DNA of 64,000 bases from Acanthaster planci (taxonomy: Eukaryota > Echinodermata > Asteroidea > Valvatida > Acanthasteridae): the NCBI RefSeq assembly GCF_001949145.1, contig NW_019091434.1:1090959-1154958 (forward strand), given 5' to 3'. Each line of letters begins with the position of its first letter. Positions within the stretch are counted from its first letter, which is position 1. The translations under genes and the position numbers were made by a program. The notes beneath the pieces are model-generated. The model was given only the letters and a program-made list of their open reading frames with translations, did no database searches and was not told where the DNA came from. Below are positions 10,728 through 22,300 of the stretch, piece after piece.

Positions 10728-13700
10728 TCATCAGAATGAGCACAAACAATAACAATATGCAGTTTTAGAGTTCAGCCTTCTGCCCCCAAAGAAAGCTGAA
10801 GCTTACATATGAAATTTAACGTTTTGCCTTGCAGAAAAGCTGCTAAAATATGCATGTGTTTAGATTAAACTTTAAACTACAAGCCAAATCTGTGGTAAAA
10901 GTGTACTAAGTCAAAGGCTAACTTCTTGTTTAGGTTTTTAAAGGATGCTTACCTTGCGCCCCATGTGTATGATGGTCAATGCAATCGGACATTGAAAATT
11001 ACCATACAGCATATCATGATTAGTGTCAAGTTCTCTCCTCTACAGCACTTCAGTATGAGCCACGATAAGTAGATGAGAGACTCATCTGTTGCGTATTATA
11101 GCAAAGCTTCAAGTTGAACGTAATGTAGTGGAAAAAGATTTTTATGTCATCTTGAGACCAAACATGCAAAAGTAAATGCAATCTAATCTAGAGTGCAATG
11201 TGCATTGGGTAATTCAAACATTTTTCTTCCTTTTGCTTTTAGAAAAAAGTTTGTTTTGTAAAACTGAAGTTTGACCCAACATTGTTTTTGTTGGAAAAAG
11301 GGAATATTATTCTTTACATACGTGAACTAACTGTACACCAAGTACTGAGAATAAAGAACTTAAACGCTGTGTCATTCATTGAAATGGGAAGAATGTTTAA
11401 TGCCTATTAAGAAATTTTCTTTTGGTATAAACATGTTATATGTACCACTGCACAATTCCGAAAGAGTGAATTATCGCTCTCACCGTAACTACAGAGACCA
11501 GACAATAAAATCGAAAAGTTCATTATGTTAGATTGAAAGAGTAAACAAAAATCATTCGAGACTTGTCTATTTCACTGCATTTCACCTTGTCTCTAGTTTC
11601 TGTCAGATTTGACTTCCCGAAGTCGAATTTGCAATATGAGCAGTGCCTTACAGACAAAAACTAAACGTTTTTCACGAGGAACTGTAATTTTGCAGAGCAA
11701 GTTGAGGTACTTAAGAGCAGCATTCATTTGTGTCTATGTTGATGTCCACCTGAAATCCTCTGAAGTACAGCAATTTCTTTGTGACTTTTTGGATTGGCTT
11801 TTTATTTTCAATAACTCCATTGTTTTAACTTTTATGCTATTGCTCGGAGAATCTCGCCCAGATGAATTTTAAAGACCAAGATTTCTTTTTAAAAATTATA
11901 CTTCGCGAAAAAATTCCAAATGGACCTGACAAAGTTGATGGGTTAGTTGTGGTGGGTTAAATTGGGGAAACTTTAATGTAATTGTGTAACTACAAAATGT
12001 GTAGGCAGTTGTATACTTTGTACATATATAGTCAAACGCCTTGCGCGATGTTCTTTCCATCTAGTAATTTATGATGAATGTGTCACGTATGTTGCCTTAA
12101 ATAAATTAAACAAGATCTATACTATTATCATTTACTGTGACTCTTCCCACTTGTTTTCTATTTATTCCAAAGTGTTTCATCTTTAGCCCTTATGTTTTAG
12201 CGCGCTACTGGGAAGGGAATCCGGAAGGGTATATGTATGACGTAATTTTGTTAAGCATTCATTGGATAAAGTTCATTAACAGTGACATGGGTGCGCATGC
12301 GCTCAATATATAGTCCGTGTTCATGCGAGGATTAGGAAACGAAGCAATGCGCTACGCCTTGTGCATGCACCGGAGCTGTGACACGTTTCCTTTTCAAGAC
12401 TTTGCCATTCCCTGGGCCCCCTGTAAGCCTGGACGTGAGCCAGCAAGACATTCGGCTTCGACAGTTTTATATGTGGGGAGGTTGCCAGCGTATTTATCTG
12501 AAGAGAAAAAAGAATATTCCTCATTGTTCGCGAACTCCATTTGGTATTTTTCAAAAGCCAAAATTTTGTCTTTCCTAGAATATTTTTCAAAAAGCTTACC
12601 TCTTTTTTTCTAACACCAATTACCTTTACACTTTATCAATATGGGATTTTTGCCTTGGAAAATACATTACAGTTTACTCGTAAAAAAGTTAAAATATTAT
12701 TACCTTGAAATGCTCAACAAGAATTGCAAAATATGCTGTCATGTGGAAACAAAAAGATACACTGGATCATCAGAGATAAATTACCCCTTAAATTAAATAC
12801 GGAGTTAAACGATAACGCTTTGTGGGAACATTGATCAATGATCATGCATCTCTGAAAGTCTGAAGTTTCTCAGAATCACGGAAAATGGCATGACAGTATC
12901 TTATAAGTTGGAAGACGACTTCCGAGATAACTTACCACTGGATATGGCGACATCGTTAAAGTTGAATAGCGACATTATTTCGTCACCGTTAAGAAGAGCC
13001 ACACATTGAATTTTTAAAGAAAAACTAGTTTTCGGAGAAAACACCCTAGAGGCTAGTCCTCTTTCAAAGCAGCAACTTGAAAAAATAACTATATGGAACA
13101 AGTTAATGCAGCAAAAAACCTCAAATGATTCTTTGAGAACTAAGTAATTTAAATGAATACAGTGCTTAATTAGCCGAAATCAATCTATTAATAAAGATGC
13201 GTGTCTGTTCGTGCTTTCCAAGTTTTCCTACTTTGTGGCCCTTCTGTGCAATGTATTTTTTCATGGGGAAGGGGCACACATGTTCAAGCGGGCAACTGTT
13301 ACATTGTAAGAAAGAGGTTTGTTATACCACAGTCGTAGATACTGAATATTTATTGATCGCAAATTGATCATGATATGCCATAAGTGCGCATGTATCATTC
13401 AGGCGTCGAGCGCGACGCGGGGATGTTGCCAGCCCGCAAAAAATGATGGATAGGCCAAATGGTCATCTTTCCCACAGTTGATGTGTCGTGTCCACTGAGT
13501 TATAATTGTAGAATGCTGCTATTTATACTAATTCGTTTACACATTTTCCGAAACTTTCCGGGAAAACCTACATTATCAGGAATAAAACAATGAAAAACAA
13601 AAGGTTTGGAATCTAAAATTGTGCCTGTAACAGTGCTCTTACTATTACTAACGACAGATGATGCAAGATATTGGGCAGAGAGAACCCCCCCACCTTTGTG

Positions 13701-15305
13701 TTGGTCATTGTTTGATCGGAATCTCAGGAAGTTTTTACAGACTTTTGGGGAGATGTGTTGGGTAACAATAGTCTAGAGTGTGTATAAGGATTGGACATGT
13801 GGGGGGGGGGGTACCCATCGGCCCCATATCGTGCACGGTATCACTAACGAGGTTAGGCTAAATTCGAAATCGTGATTCACGTGAAAGAATTTCAGCCCAA
13901 GAGTGATAGTAATGTGAGGTGATTCGTTTGGACACCATGCTTGGTTCAAGAAATAGGCCTACGCTTGAAAAAAAAAACCAAGAAAACAAATTTACCACAT
14001 ACTGTTGTAATAATCAGGTTTATTTTCAATAACTGTAACTTCCTAGAAATTAGATGTTAATGTAAAATAGTTTAACACAACAAATGCTTCCAAAGAAATA
14101 ACCGAACACCCGCTCTAGATTTGATAGCAGCAGTACAACTTTAGTCAGACGGGGGGGGGCATCTGGGGCCAGGGATGAACACAAGGAGGCAATGAACGGA
14201 ATATGAAGTATGGCTTGTACATATTAAAGCTGTGCACATTTCAACATTTTAAATGGGGAGGAGGAACGGGCCAGGGGCAAGAACTCCCACTGGGAATGGG
14301 GCACGTGTCTCATGTAACCCCTCCCCCATGTTATTCTACTGATGTGATGCAGAATGACCCCCTTGCATTTTTCCCACCTCCAGCTGAGATTAGTGGCTTG
14401 TTTCCTGTCCTCTATCTGACACATTTCTAGCATGTTTGATACTCCTCGTGGAATTCGCTCATAATCTACACTAGTTCTTCAACTTGACAAAGTACACTCT
14501 GCAAGACAAAATGGCTCCGTGTTTCCTGGAGGCTGCTATTCATTCCGTTCACGAACCTCATGTCGCGAGAGGGCGTTCGCGATGACCAACTGCAATTGCT
14601 CATGGGCGAGGTTCGAGCAGCATTATGGGGGCATTCGCAGCTAATTTCGTGGTTGTCATGTGTTTGTAAGTTAAAGGAGGGTCTGTCGACTGAGGGAATT
14701 CTTGAGATAAGCACTTTTTTCTTGGTAGGAAATGAAGACAGGGTCGGCAACAGAAAAAAAGATTTATACTTCTCGATTGCAGCCTAAAATAGGGGTCGGT
14801 CGGAAACGAGAACCATAAACTACGGACACCTTTGAAAGACTGACTCGAGTGGTGTAGTAAAACTCCTCGGTGATCTATAAAACAGTTATTTTGCCATGGC
14901 GAAGCCGAGGGATCATCGGAGGCAAGGTTTATTGCACCATGAGATAATAATGACAGATGTATATGAATAATGACTGTATGCTTTGAGTGGTGTAGTAAAA
15001 ACTAGCCATTTCACCTATTTTGTGGGCACCGAAAACGTTATGAGGCCAGAGAAACGTTTCCGTGACTCGATCCTCATTTGCCTCAAAAAAAAAAAAGATT
15101 GTCCCCTTAACCCAATGAAGGCCTAACCAGTCAATAGCACCTCTTACACAGATTCTGCTTGATTTAAGCGATAACTAATTAATCTGATCTCAATAGGAAA
15201 AGGTACGTCTATTTGAATAAGAAACTTGTTGAATATAACTAATAAGATTTTTTTCCAAACTTCTCTTCAGTACTTGAACCCAGCTCTGCAGCGCTTGCAT
15301 GCACT
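10728..15305. other. intergenic, little recognisable content
   Basis: AT-rich DNA with poly-G runs near 13801 and 14151. One ATG-started open frame at 14560-14665 ends at a perfect GTAAGT donor and could be a 5' exon, but nothing downstream confirms it. No RNA gene or coding domain was recognised. Confidence 0.4.
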
Positions 15306-15457
15306 TGGAATACGGGCAACTCACAAGAGTTTGCAACGCGCGAAATCTGTCGACCCATGATGCGCGTTTGGAAAGGATCGACAGAGTTCGCGCGTTGTGA
15401 TTGGCCAACGCGTTGCAAACGCTTGGAGGCGCACTATTGTGAAAGGTCCATATTCCA
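15306..15457. repeat. fold-back MITE family 1, copy 1
   Basis: Imperfect palindrome with inverted ends TGGAATACGGGC and its complement at 15446-15457. The interior holds AGAGTTTGCAACGCG, the central GTCGAC arms, and TTGGAGGCGCACTATTGTGA on the right. A second copy lies at 53227-53411 with the same order of motifs. The left arm here lacks about 14 bases (TAGTGCGCCTCC region) that copy 2 retains. No coding capacity, as expected of a non-autonomous element. Confidence 0.75.
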
Positions 15458-15460
15458 GTA

Positions 15461-15747
15461 TGTACGTTTTTGGCTGCGTTGCATACACGATGCGTTCATG
15501 CGTTCCACTTTCACGGACACAAAAAATCGACTCCATTAACATAACGCACGGATGCGTTGCTTTCGACCGTCAAAATCGCATCGGGAGTGATTTTGATGGA
15601 TACGCAACGCTTGGCGGGAGTGTTAACGTGCGTATTGGAAGGCGCCTTTTTAATGGAGTCGATTCGTAAGTCCTGGCCGTGATTTCAAGTGAAACGCATG
15701 AACGCATTGCGTACGCAATGCACCAAAAAAAAAACAAAAAACGTACA
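15461..15747. repeat. fold-back MITE with ~85-bp inverted arms
   Basis: The left arm begins TGTACGTTTTTGG and includes GATGCGTTCATGCGTT and ATCGACTCCATTAA. The right arm repeats all three in inverted orientation, ending ACGTACA at 15747. The arms flank a central region of about 120 bases. It sits three bases from the neighbouring fold-back element, and GGTCCAT / ATGGACC lies just outside both ends, so nesting or co-mobilisation is possible. Confidence 0.75.
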
Positions 15748-16019
15748 TCATGGACCGGCGTCTTTTGGTTGCAGCTGGTACAGTCCTTTAGTTGCAAAGG
15801 GTAGACTTCATTAATTAATTTTGGCAGTGAGTAAGACAACATAAATAGCGGGGAAAATCAACGTCATGTGACTAGCTTTCGCCCAATCAAGATACAAAGT
15901 CCGTTTGCAAGGTGTTATAGCTAATATGGATTAGTCCAAGTTATCCATCGCCTGAACGAGGATGGCTTGGACTATCTACCATTGTTTATCCACCTGCTTA
16001 TCCGTCAGACAGTCATTTT
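15748..16019. other. non-coding spacer
   Basis: No gene or repeat recognised between the fold-back element and the LINE remnant. Confidence 0.4.
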
Positions 16020-17260
16020 GGCTTGAGAAGAGCACGTTGCCTGCCACGCCACTCGTCATGGTCACCCATACAGCTGAAAGTTTTGTTGTCAGTTTCTACA
16101 TCTTCCACTAGAACATTAACTATCGTCTTTGCTGATCTCCCCCTGGATGGCTTGCCGTGCCAGGGGGCTTACAACCCTGTTTGTTGGCATGGCGGTAGCA
16201 GTGACCTGCGAGGCGCAATCTCCGCTTCTGAATCTTAACGGATGCCAATCAGGAGATCCCCATGCAGCTCTTCATTGGTCGTGTGCATTATCAGCTGTCA
16301 TTGATGACATTCTGGATCATCCTTGTACAGCACCCATCAAGGGACTTCACCAAAGGCTGAATGAGGGTCCTTATACATTTTGCCTTACACCCGTAGATGA
16401 GGATGGTTTCAATTAGCTTGAGATTCCTTGATAGGTGGGACGTCTAGATTTTGCTAATGTCACTGAGTGTTCTCCAAGCAAAGGGTTTTTCTGGTCTTCG
16501 TATCTTTCTCCGAGCTCTGCATCCTGGACTCAAGTTTTTGAAGTCTTAACACGCTTGGGGCATGTACCATAATTAATCTTCGAAGGGTTCACGCTGTCCC
16601 ACATCATGCTATTTACTCTTTCCTCCTGGCGTCCAAGTGAATAGACTAACCTTGCTACGTTCTCCTCCACTCGTCTTAGTATTTCTTAGGCTTCTCTGGT
16701 CTGGTCTGAGAGCAGGACGATATCATTCGGAAAGTCCAGGTCTGAGAACTTGACTGACTGGATTCTCCTCGACCTCTATGCCATAATGATGACGTCAAGG
16801 TTACCGTGGTCCTTGAGATCTTGCAACAGGATGTAGTTGAGCACAATGAAGACAAATAGCAGGCGTGTACCCCCGCGGAGGACTCTAGCCAGGATGTCGA
16901 ACACACCGCCCCTTCAATTCAATGGGTGATCAAGTTGGTCTTGGTATTCGTGTAAGTGGCCTGAATGGTTTTCAGAAGGCGTGGAGGCATTCTACGCTCC
17001 TTTAAGATCTTCATCATTTTCCTGCAATTGATCCATTTAAAAGCTTTTGTAAAGTCTCTGAAGATAAGGACGGCCATGGTTCTTGATCCTTCGAAGTGCA
17101 GTGTACTGATCAACTGACACCTCCCTTCTCTGAAGCCATCTTGGTCGTATCTCAACATTGCGGCGTCCATGCATACTCGGATCCTGCTGAGAATCAGGCG
17201 GCTGTAGATCTTGGCCATAATGCAGGTGAGACTGCATGGTGCCTTGGTAGTAATTGTCCG
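16020..17260 (-). pseudogene. dead non-LTR retrotransposon (LINE) reverse transcriptase
   Basis: Minus-strand remnant of a LINE ORF2. From 17260 down it shows SLTCIMAKIYSRLILSRIR, then DQDGFREGR, then a palm-like FRDFTKAFKWINCRKMMKIL and PPRLLKTIQATYTNTK. Around 16900-16640 it continues VLRGGTRLLFVFIVLNYILL, then DLDFPNDIVLLSDQTREA, where FPND stands at the catalytic FADD site. The C-terminal end near 16230-16020 survives only across frameshifts (HCYRHA, then DHDEWRGRQRALL in a composite reading). In-frame stops and the lost first catalytic Asp show it is inactive. The clade is not assigned. The 5' part is missing beyond about 17260. Confidence 0.75.
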
Positions 17261-18855
17261 TCTAGCCAATATAATATAAGGCCGTGTCCGAATTACTTGG
17301 CTGCCGCAGCCAGTCCCCATAAAGTTGTGTGTAATTTCAAGCCACAGCCATGTGATTCGGACGAGGCCTACTTAAGAGAACCATTTACATGAATATGTTT
17401 ACGTTACTTTCAATGCACCCCTCATATTTTTTGAAGGAGGGGGCTTGGACAAGTGCTCGAACTAGTTCACGGCTCGCACTCGCCCCACAACTTCGTGAGT
17501 TGATTTGCTGTGATAGCGCCCTCTTGTGGCGGCTGGTTGGTTAACCAACGTCTTTAGGTGCAGTCCACTAATTCAAGTGAGAACTTCTGGCCAGTTTATT
17601 AGCATGAAAAGTGTCCTGTAGTTCCGTAGAAAAAGGAAATTGTTTGGTGACACCCTAAATGGTGATATTTTGTAAATCTATCTGAGAGCCAAATGGCTGA
17701 AAAATACTGTTGAAAAAGGGTCCTAAGTGCCTGAGAAAGTTGAGGGTTGCCACTTGAAAAATGGCAGCAAGCAGCCTTCGTAAAAATCGTTTTTCGGGGG
17801 GGTGGTTGTGGGAATAATTGAAATGTAATCAGTTAACACAAAAAATAAAAGAAATTTGAAGCACCTATATTAGGGACCAGACAATAATTTTATGTTTGTT
17901 TCAGAAACGTCAGTCATGTTGTTATGTATGTTATTGCTTATTTGGCCCTTAACATAGGGTTTTTTAATAGCTTTGATGGGAATTGTACTGTACCGGCATA
18001 CCAAGCACGCTCGTGCCTAGTCTTGGTTTCAAGACGTTAGTGCTTGATAAAGGACATCGTGCATAGCCGCGCCATTTCACGCCTCATAATTAGACTGTGC
18101 GCCCGCTTGCACTTTGTGCGAGGGCGCTCTTCAACAGAAATGAAACAACTACGAATCCCCGACGTCTTGGGTCAAGACTATTTCTGACACACCTCCAGAC
18201 CAATCTAAGCCGTCACGATAAATGGGGGGTCGCGTTTGTGTTACTCAGTTCTTTTGCCTGGTTCGGTTGATAAATCAGTAGAAGATACCAATAAAAACTA
18301 ATCCTTTAAAATCTAAATTTTTCATTAAATTGCAGTAAATGGTAATATTTTACTAAAAGAGGTACGTTAATTACAATTTCTTTAAGTCCGCCTCCTAAAC
18401 AGAATTGTGGGTCCCTGACGTCATGATCGAGCCTGTCCGCAATATTTGCACTCCATTGCCGTTTTTGAATACTCGACTTCGTCTCGGTACCAGGCTTCAT
18501 CTCCAATGTCAATTCCCGATCCAAGGTCTGAAGCGTTTGAATTGAATTTTAAAACTGTAATATTTTGCTCTTTCGTAATTAATACGATATTCAGGTTGTA
18601 CTACTAGGCTTACTTTTGAGCTAATGACTTCACAGTCAAGTGGTAAAAACAGATGAAGCCTCGACTACTGAGGCATAGTCGAACATTAGAAAACGGTCCA
18701 TGCTATCGTATTACGGCCTCGTAGTATAGTATAGTTTACGTAATACAAAAAGCCGAGTCGTCATATGTACCTGTGAAAGTTTGTAGAAGAGAAAGTATCG
18801 TTTCTTCAAATCTTGAAATGACAGTGACTTTAGCCTTTTAGTAAGCGAAATCAGG
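17261..18855. other. PRODH: spacer and presumed PRODH upstream region
   Basis: No coding sequence supported. An in-frame TGA at 18814-18816 precedes the PRODH ATG, so the last bases are 5' UTR or an intron ending in CTTTTAG. No clear TATA box could be assigned. Confidence 0.35.
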
Positions 18856-19305
18856 ATGGCTAGACACACCATATGTGGAAATGTTTCATTCAGAAGATGC
18901 TGTTGCTATTTTTCTCGAAGTATCAATCCAATGAAAGCATGTTTTGCTCGACTCAAAACGACGGCGGCTAGGGCTTCTGGCACAAAAATCTCTCTTGAAA
19001 ATGGCGACGATGCCGAAAACAACGCAGAGAGCCTGCAACTGTCCAACCACAGACCCCGCGTCCTCCAGGGGAATGGCCGGCGAACCTCGGCGGCCGTGGG
19101 GCCATTACCAGCAACAATGGCTACGGCGGCAACCTCTTTGGACAAGCGTAGACATCCTGGAGGCAGGGCAGATGGTTTAGGCCTAGATACCGTCTTCTGT
19201 GACTGCAAGGAGGCATATCGCAGCAAGACCACCTTGGAAATTGCCAGGGCCTTCTTGGTTTTCAAGTTATGCCAGTTGAATTTTCTGGTGAATTACAACA
19301 AAGAG
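18856..19305 (+). CDS. PRODH: PRODH exon 1 (residues 1-150)
   Basis: Starts at ATG 18856 (context TCAGGATGG) and ends NYNKE before donor GTAGGA, phase 0. The N-terminus [20 protein letters not shown] is a likely mitochondrial targeting sequence. The next ~80 residues are low-conservation linker. [20 protein letters not shown] opens the conserved PRODH region. Confidence 0.88.
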
Positions 19306-22300
19306 GTAGGATTTCATAACTTGACATGAGCGGGAGTTGTGCAAATTTGGAAAGGATCCAGGAAGAGTTTCATGTATAGACATCATTATTTTTCCCCATA
19401 GGCTACAGTGGTAGGACATCAGCCTTCAGAAAGTGATTATTCATGATAGTATAACGTTAAACATGATAAAAAGTTAAATTTACCAGAAAAATAAAGAGGC
19501 CTTGGGGAAAGTTCCATATACGGACGAAAGGAAATATTCCCTACAGTGACCTATTAGCTGTCAGAAAGCAAAAACATGTCCAGAAAAGTTGTTTACTTAG
19601 AAAAAACTTAAAATTTTTCAGACCAGTCCTATAGGGTTTGTGCGCAGGGTGTCAAGTGGCATCCGTGTATGGAACTCTTTCCGAAGCCTTTAACTTTTGA
19701 AAAATAACATTTTTTCAGACCAATGTGCACTCAGCACACGGTGTCAAGTGATGTCCATGAATGGGACTCTCTAGATTGAGTATCCTGATATGCCTGAAAC
19801 ATTCTAAGTAATTACCAGCAGTGGTGTACAGTAGCTGGGGGAGGGGGGAAGCGTGTCCCCCTACAATTTCCCGGTGCCCCTCCCCCCACTAAAAAACCTA
19901 TGAATGGATATTGAACAAGGCTAACAAAAGCTTGCCCCAAAAAACCACACCCCTGAAAGCTGGTGCCCCCGTAAGATGCTTGTGCCCCCTTGTGCCCCCT
20001 TGTGCCCCCCCCCAGTAAAATCCTAGCTACCCCACTGATTACCAGTATATTCATAGTCCCAACAGTCCCAAATCCTCCAATCTCAATATGACCTTGCTCT
20101 ATGATTTGACATACAGTCTATGGGTCAGGGTTAAACATGATAAAGGATTTAGAGCCCCAGCAAAGCCAATGCAGTGGTTTGTTTCCCTGGAAGAACCCAG
20201 TCCCATGAAGGCTCACAACATGAGAAGATTCAGTCATAAACCCTGTGGTCTCCATGTCACAAGTCACAGTCATAAAGCTGATTTTTTTCAAACTTAACTC
20301 TATTATTAGCCATCTCACATGAGTGAATAAATAAATATAAAGCAAACATCAAAGAGGCACTGTATTTGCAACTAATAGCAATCACGGATGGTCTTTTCTT
20401 CAAACCACACTTAACAAGGTAACATGTAGGGTCTGCTCTTTTGACGTCACAGTCGTGTTTTTCCTACTTGTGGCAGCTATGGTTGGCTGTCGGTTCAAAA
20501 TAAAAGAATAGGCCTAATTCAGAAAGTGTTAAAACACCCGATGATAATACATGTTCCAATTGAAAATATAACCCTATTTAAAATCAATGGAACAAATGTC
20601 CATTGTGAATGAATTAATTGTATTAATAACTGGGGACCTCTACTCGACAAGCAATGCTTTTTAGGGGTCTCCATCCATACAGACTATTGTCTTCACAATA
20701 TATGAATCATATGAAAAATAAAGTGAAGGTGATGATGATATTGAAAGAGAAATAGAAACCAACCAAACGAAGGGAGTTCTGCATACTTTGGCTGCCCATA
20801 CAAATAGTAGGTAAAAATTAGAGTGGTGTATTTTAAGTATACTGATGTGTTAAAAAATTGTCCTGGTTCTAATAAGTATGATAAATCCACCATAATGAGT
20901 GAGGTGCTCCAATGAGTGGAAACCGGATGTTCACTTTATGGATAACAGATGTAAACATGGCAAGGTCCAACTACATGTAAACAGTGCAGTGTGGAAAAAA
21001 AAGAACAGACTCATTAAAAATATCCAATCTGTATTTATACTGAGCTATCTTTGGAAAGTCTGTGTTATATTTACGCATTCAAAATTGTTAATGGAAGTAC
21101 ATGTATACAAAAATTCAAAGAGCATCGCTACAATGCTAGTATCTTTCATGGTATTGGCAGCAATTTTTTTCATCTTCTAAAGGTAGAATGACTTTGCATT
21201 ATGTATTTGAAGTAAGATTTGTTTGGAATCATTTGTTGTTATTTGGGTCATTCCATGAGGTTGGGGCACAATTTGTGACGGTGTCAATTGTTACATGGGT
21301 TCCATAAAATGGACACCTATTTCCCTGCATGTGGATTCCAAACTGACATTGTTTTACATCTTGCAAGGCTGAATACAAAGGTGTGTGTTACTTTTACAGA
21401 GTAAAGGATCTACTCTACAGGTCATGGCAGACGATAAAAGTTACCCATGTAACAAGGACACCGTCACAACTTGTGCCCAAACCTTATGGAATGACCAGAT
21501 TCACTTCAATTTTATAATGCTGTAGTCATGTCATTTCTGAGTAATTCCTTGTTTGACCGTGACTGTGACTAGATCTAAAAATATTCAAACCCAAAACCAA
21601 GATATTATTTTTTCTTTATCCTAATTATGTCCAGATCATGAAATTCTCCAGGAAGGTTTTCGGTAAACGTCTGTTTGAGCTTGCCATGGATGCCACCTTT
21701 TATGGACACTTTGTCGCCGGCCGTGACCAGGTGTCCATCCAGCCCACCATCGACCGGCTTGCCCAGTTTGGTGTGGGGTCCATCCTCGACTACAGTGTAG
21801 AGGAAGACATGCCCCACAGCGACGCTGTGGAGGCAGAGATGGGGTAAGAGTCAGCTGGAGACTTGCTTGGCCCCGTGTCACAGAGCTTTGCGAGGCAAAC
21901 GGAGATCGCTCTGCCAGATTTCTGTGTTGAGAAAAATTGAGCAAGGAACAAGTCGGAAACAATATCCAACACATGTCTTTTTTAAGGCTGGTTCCCTATT
22001 TCTTCTGCAGAGCCGAAATTTGCCGTGAACAAATATCTGTACCCATCGTGTAGCTCCATGAATTGGCCACTGACCTCATGTAATGTCTTGGGGCAAGTTG
22101 AGGTACGAATCACAAACTAAATTTGGCCATTTGTCAGGAGCTTTTTAACAGCAATGCCGTTTTCGAAACAACTACACAAAAATGGCCCTTATTGAACATT
22201 TAGCATATGTCTCCGACTCAAGCGTCGTACATGGTCATTACATCTAGCCCCGGTACATGTATTTCCATGTGAATGATTTCCTTTGCACTGATACATATTG

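Noticed and set aside
19812-20054. Minus-strand glycine-rich frame ([10 protein letters not shown]...)
   Set aside because: It is a translation of the hAT-like MITE and its terminal repeats, not a gene.
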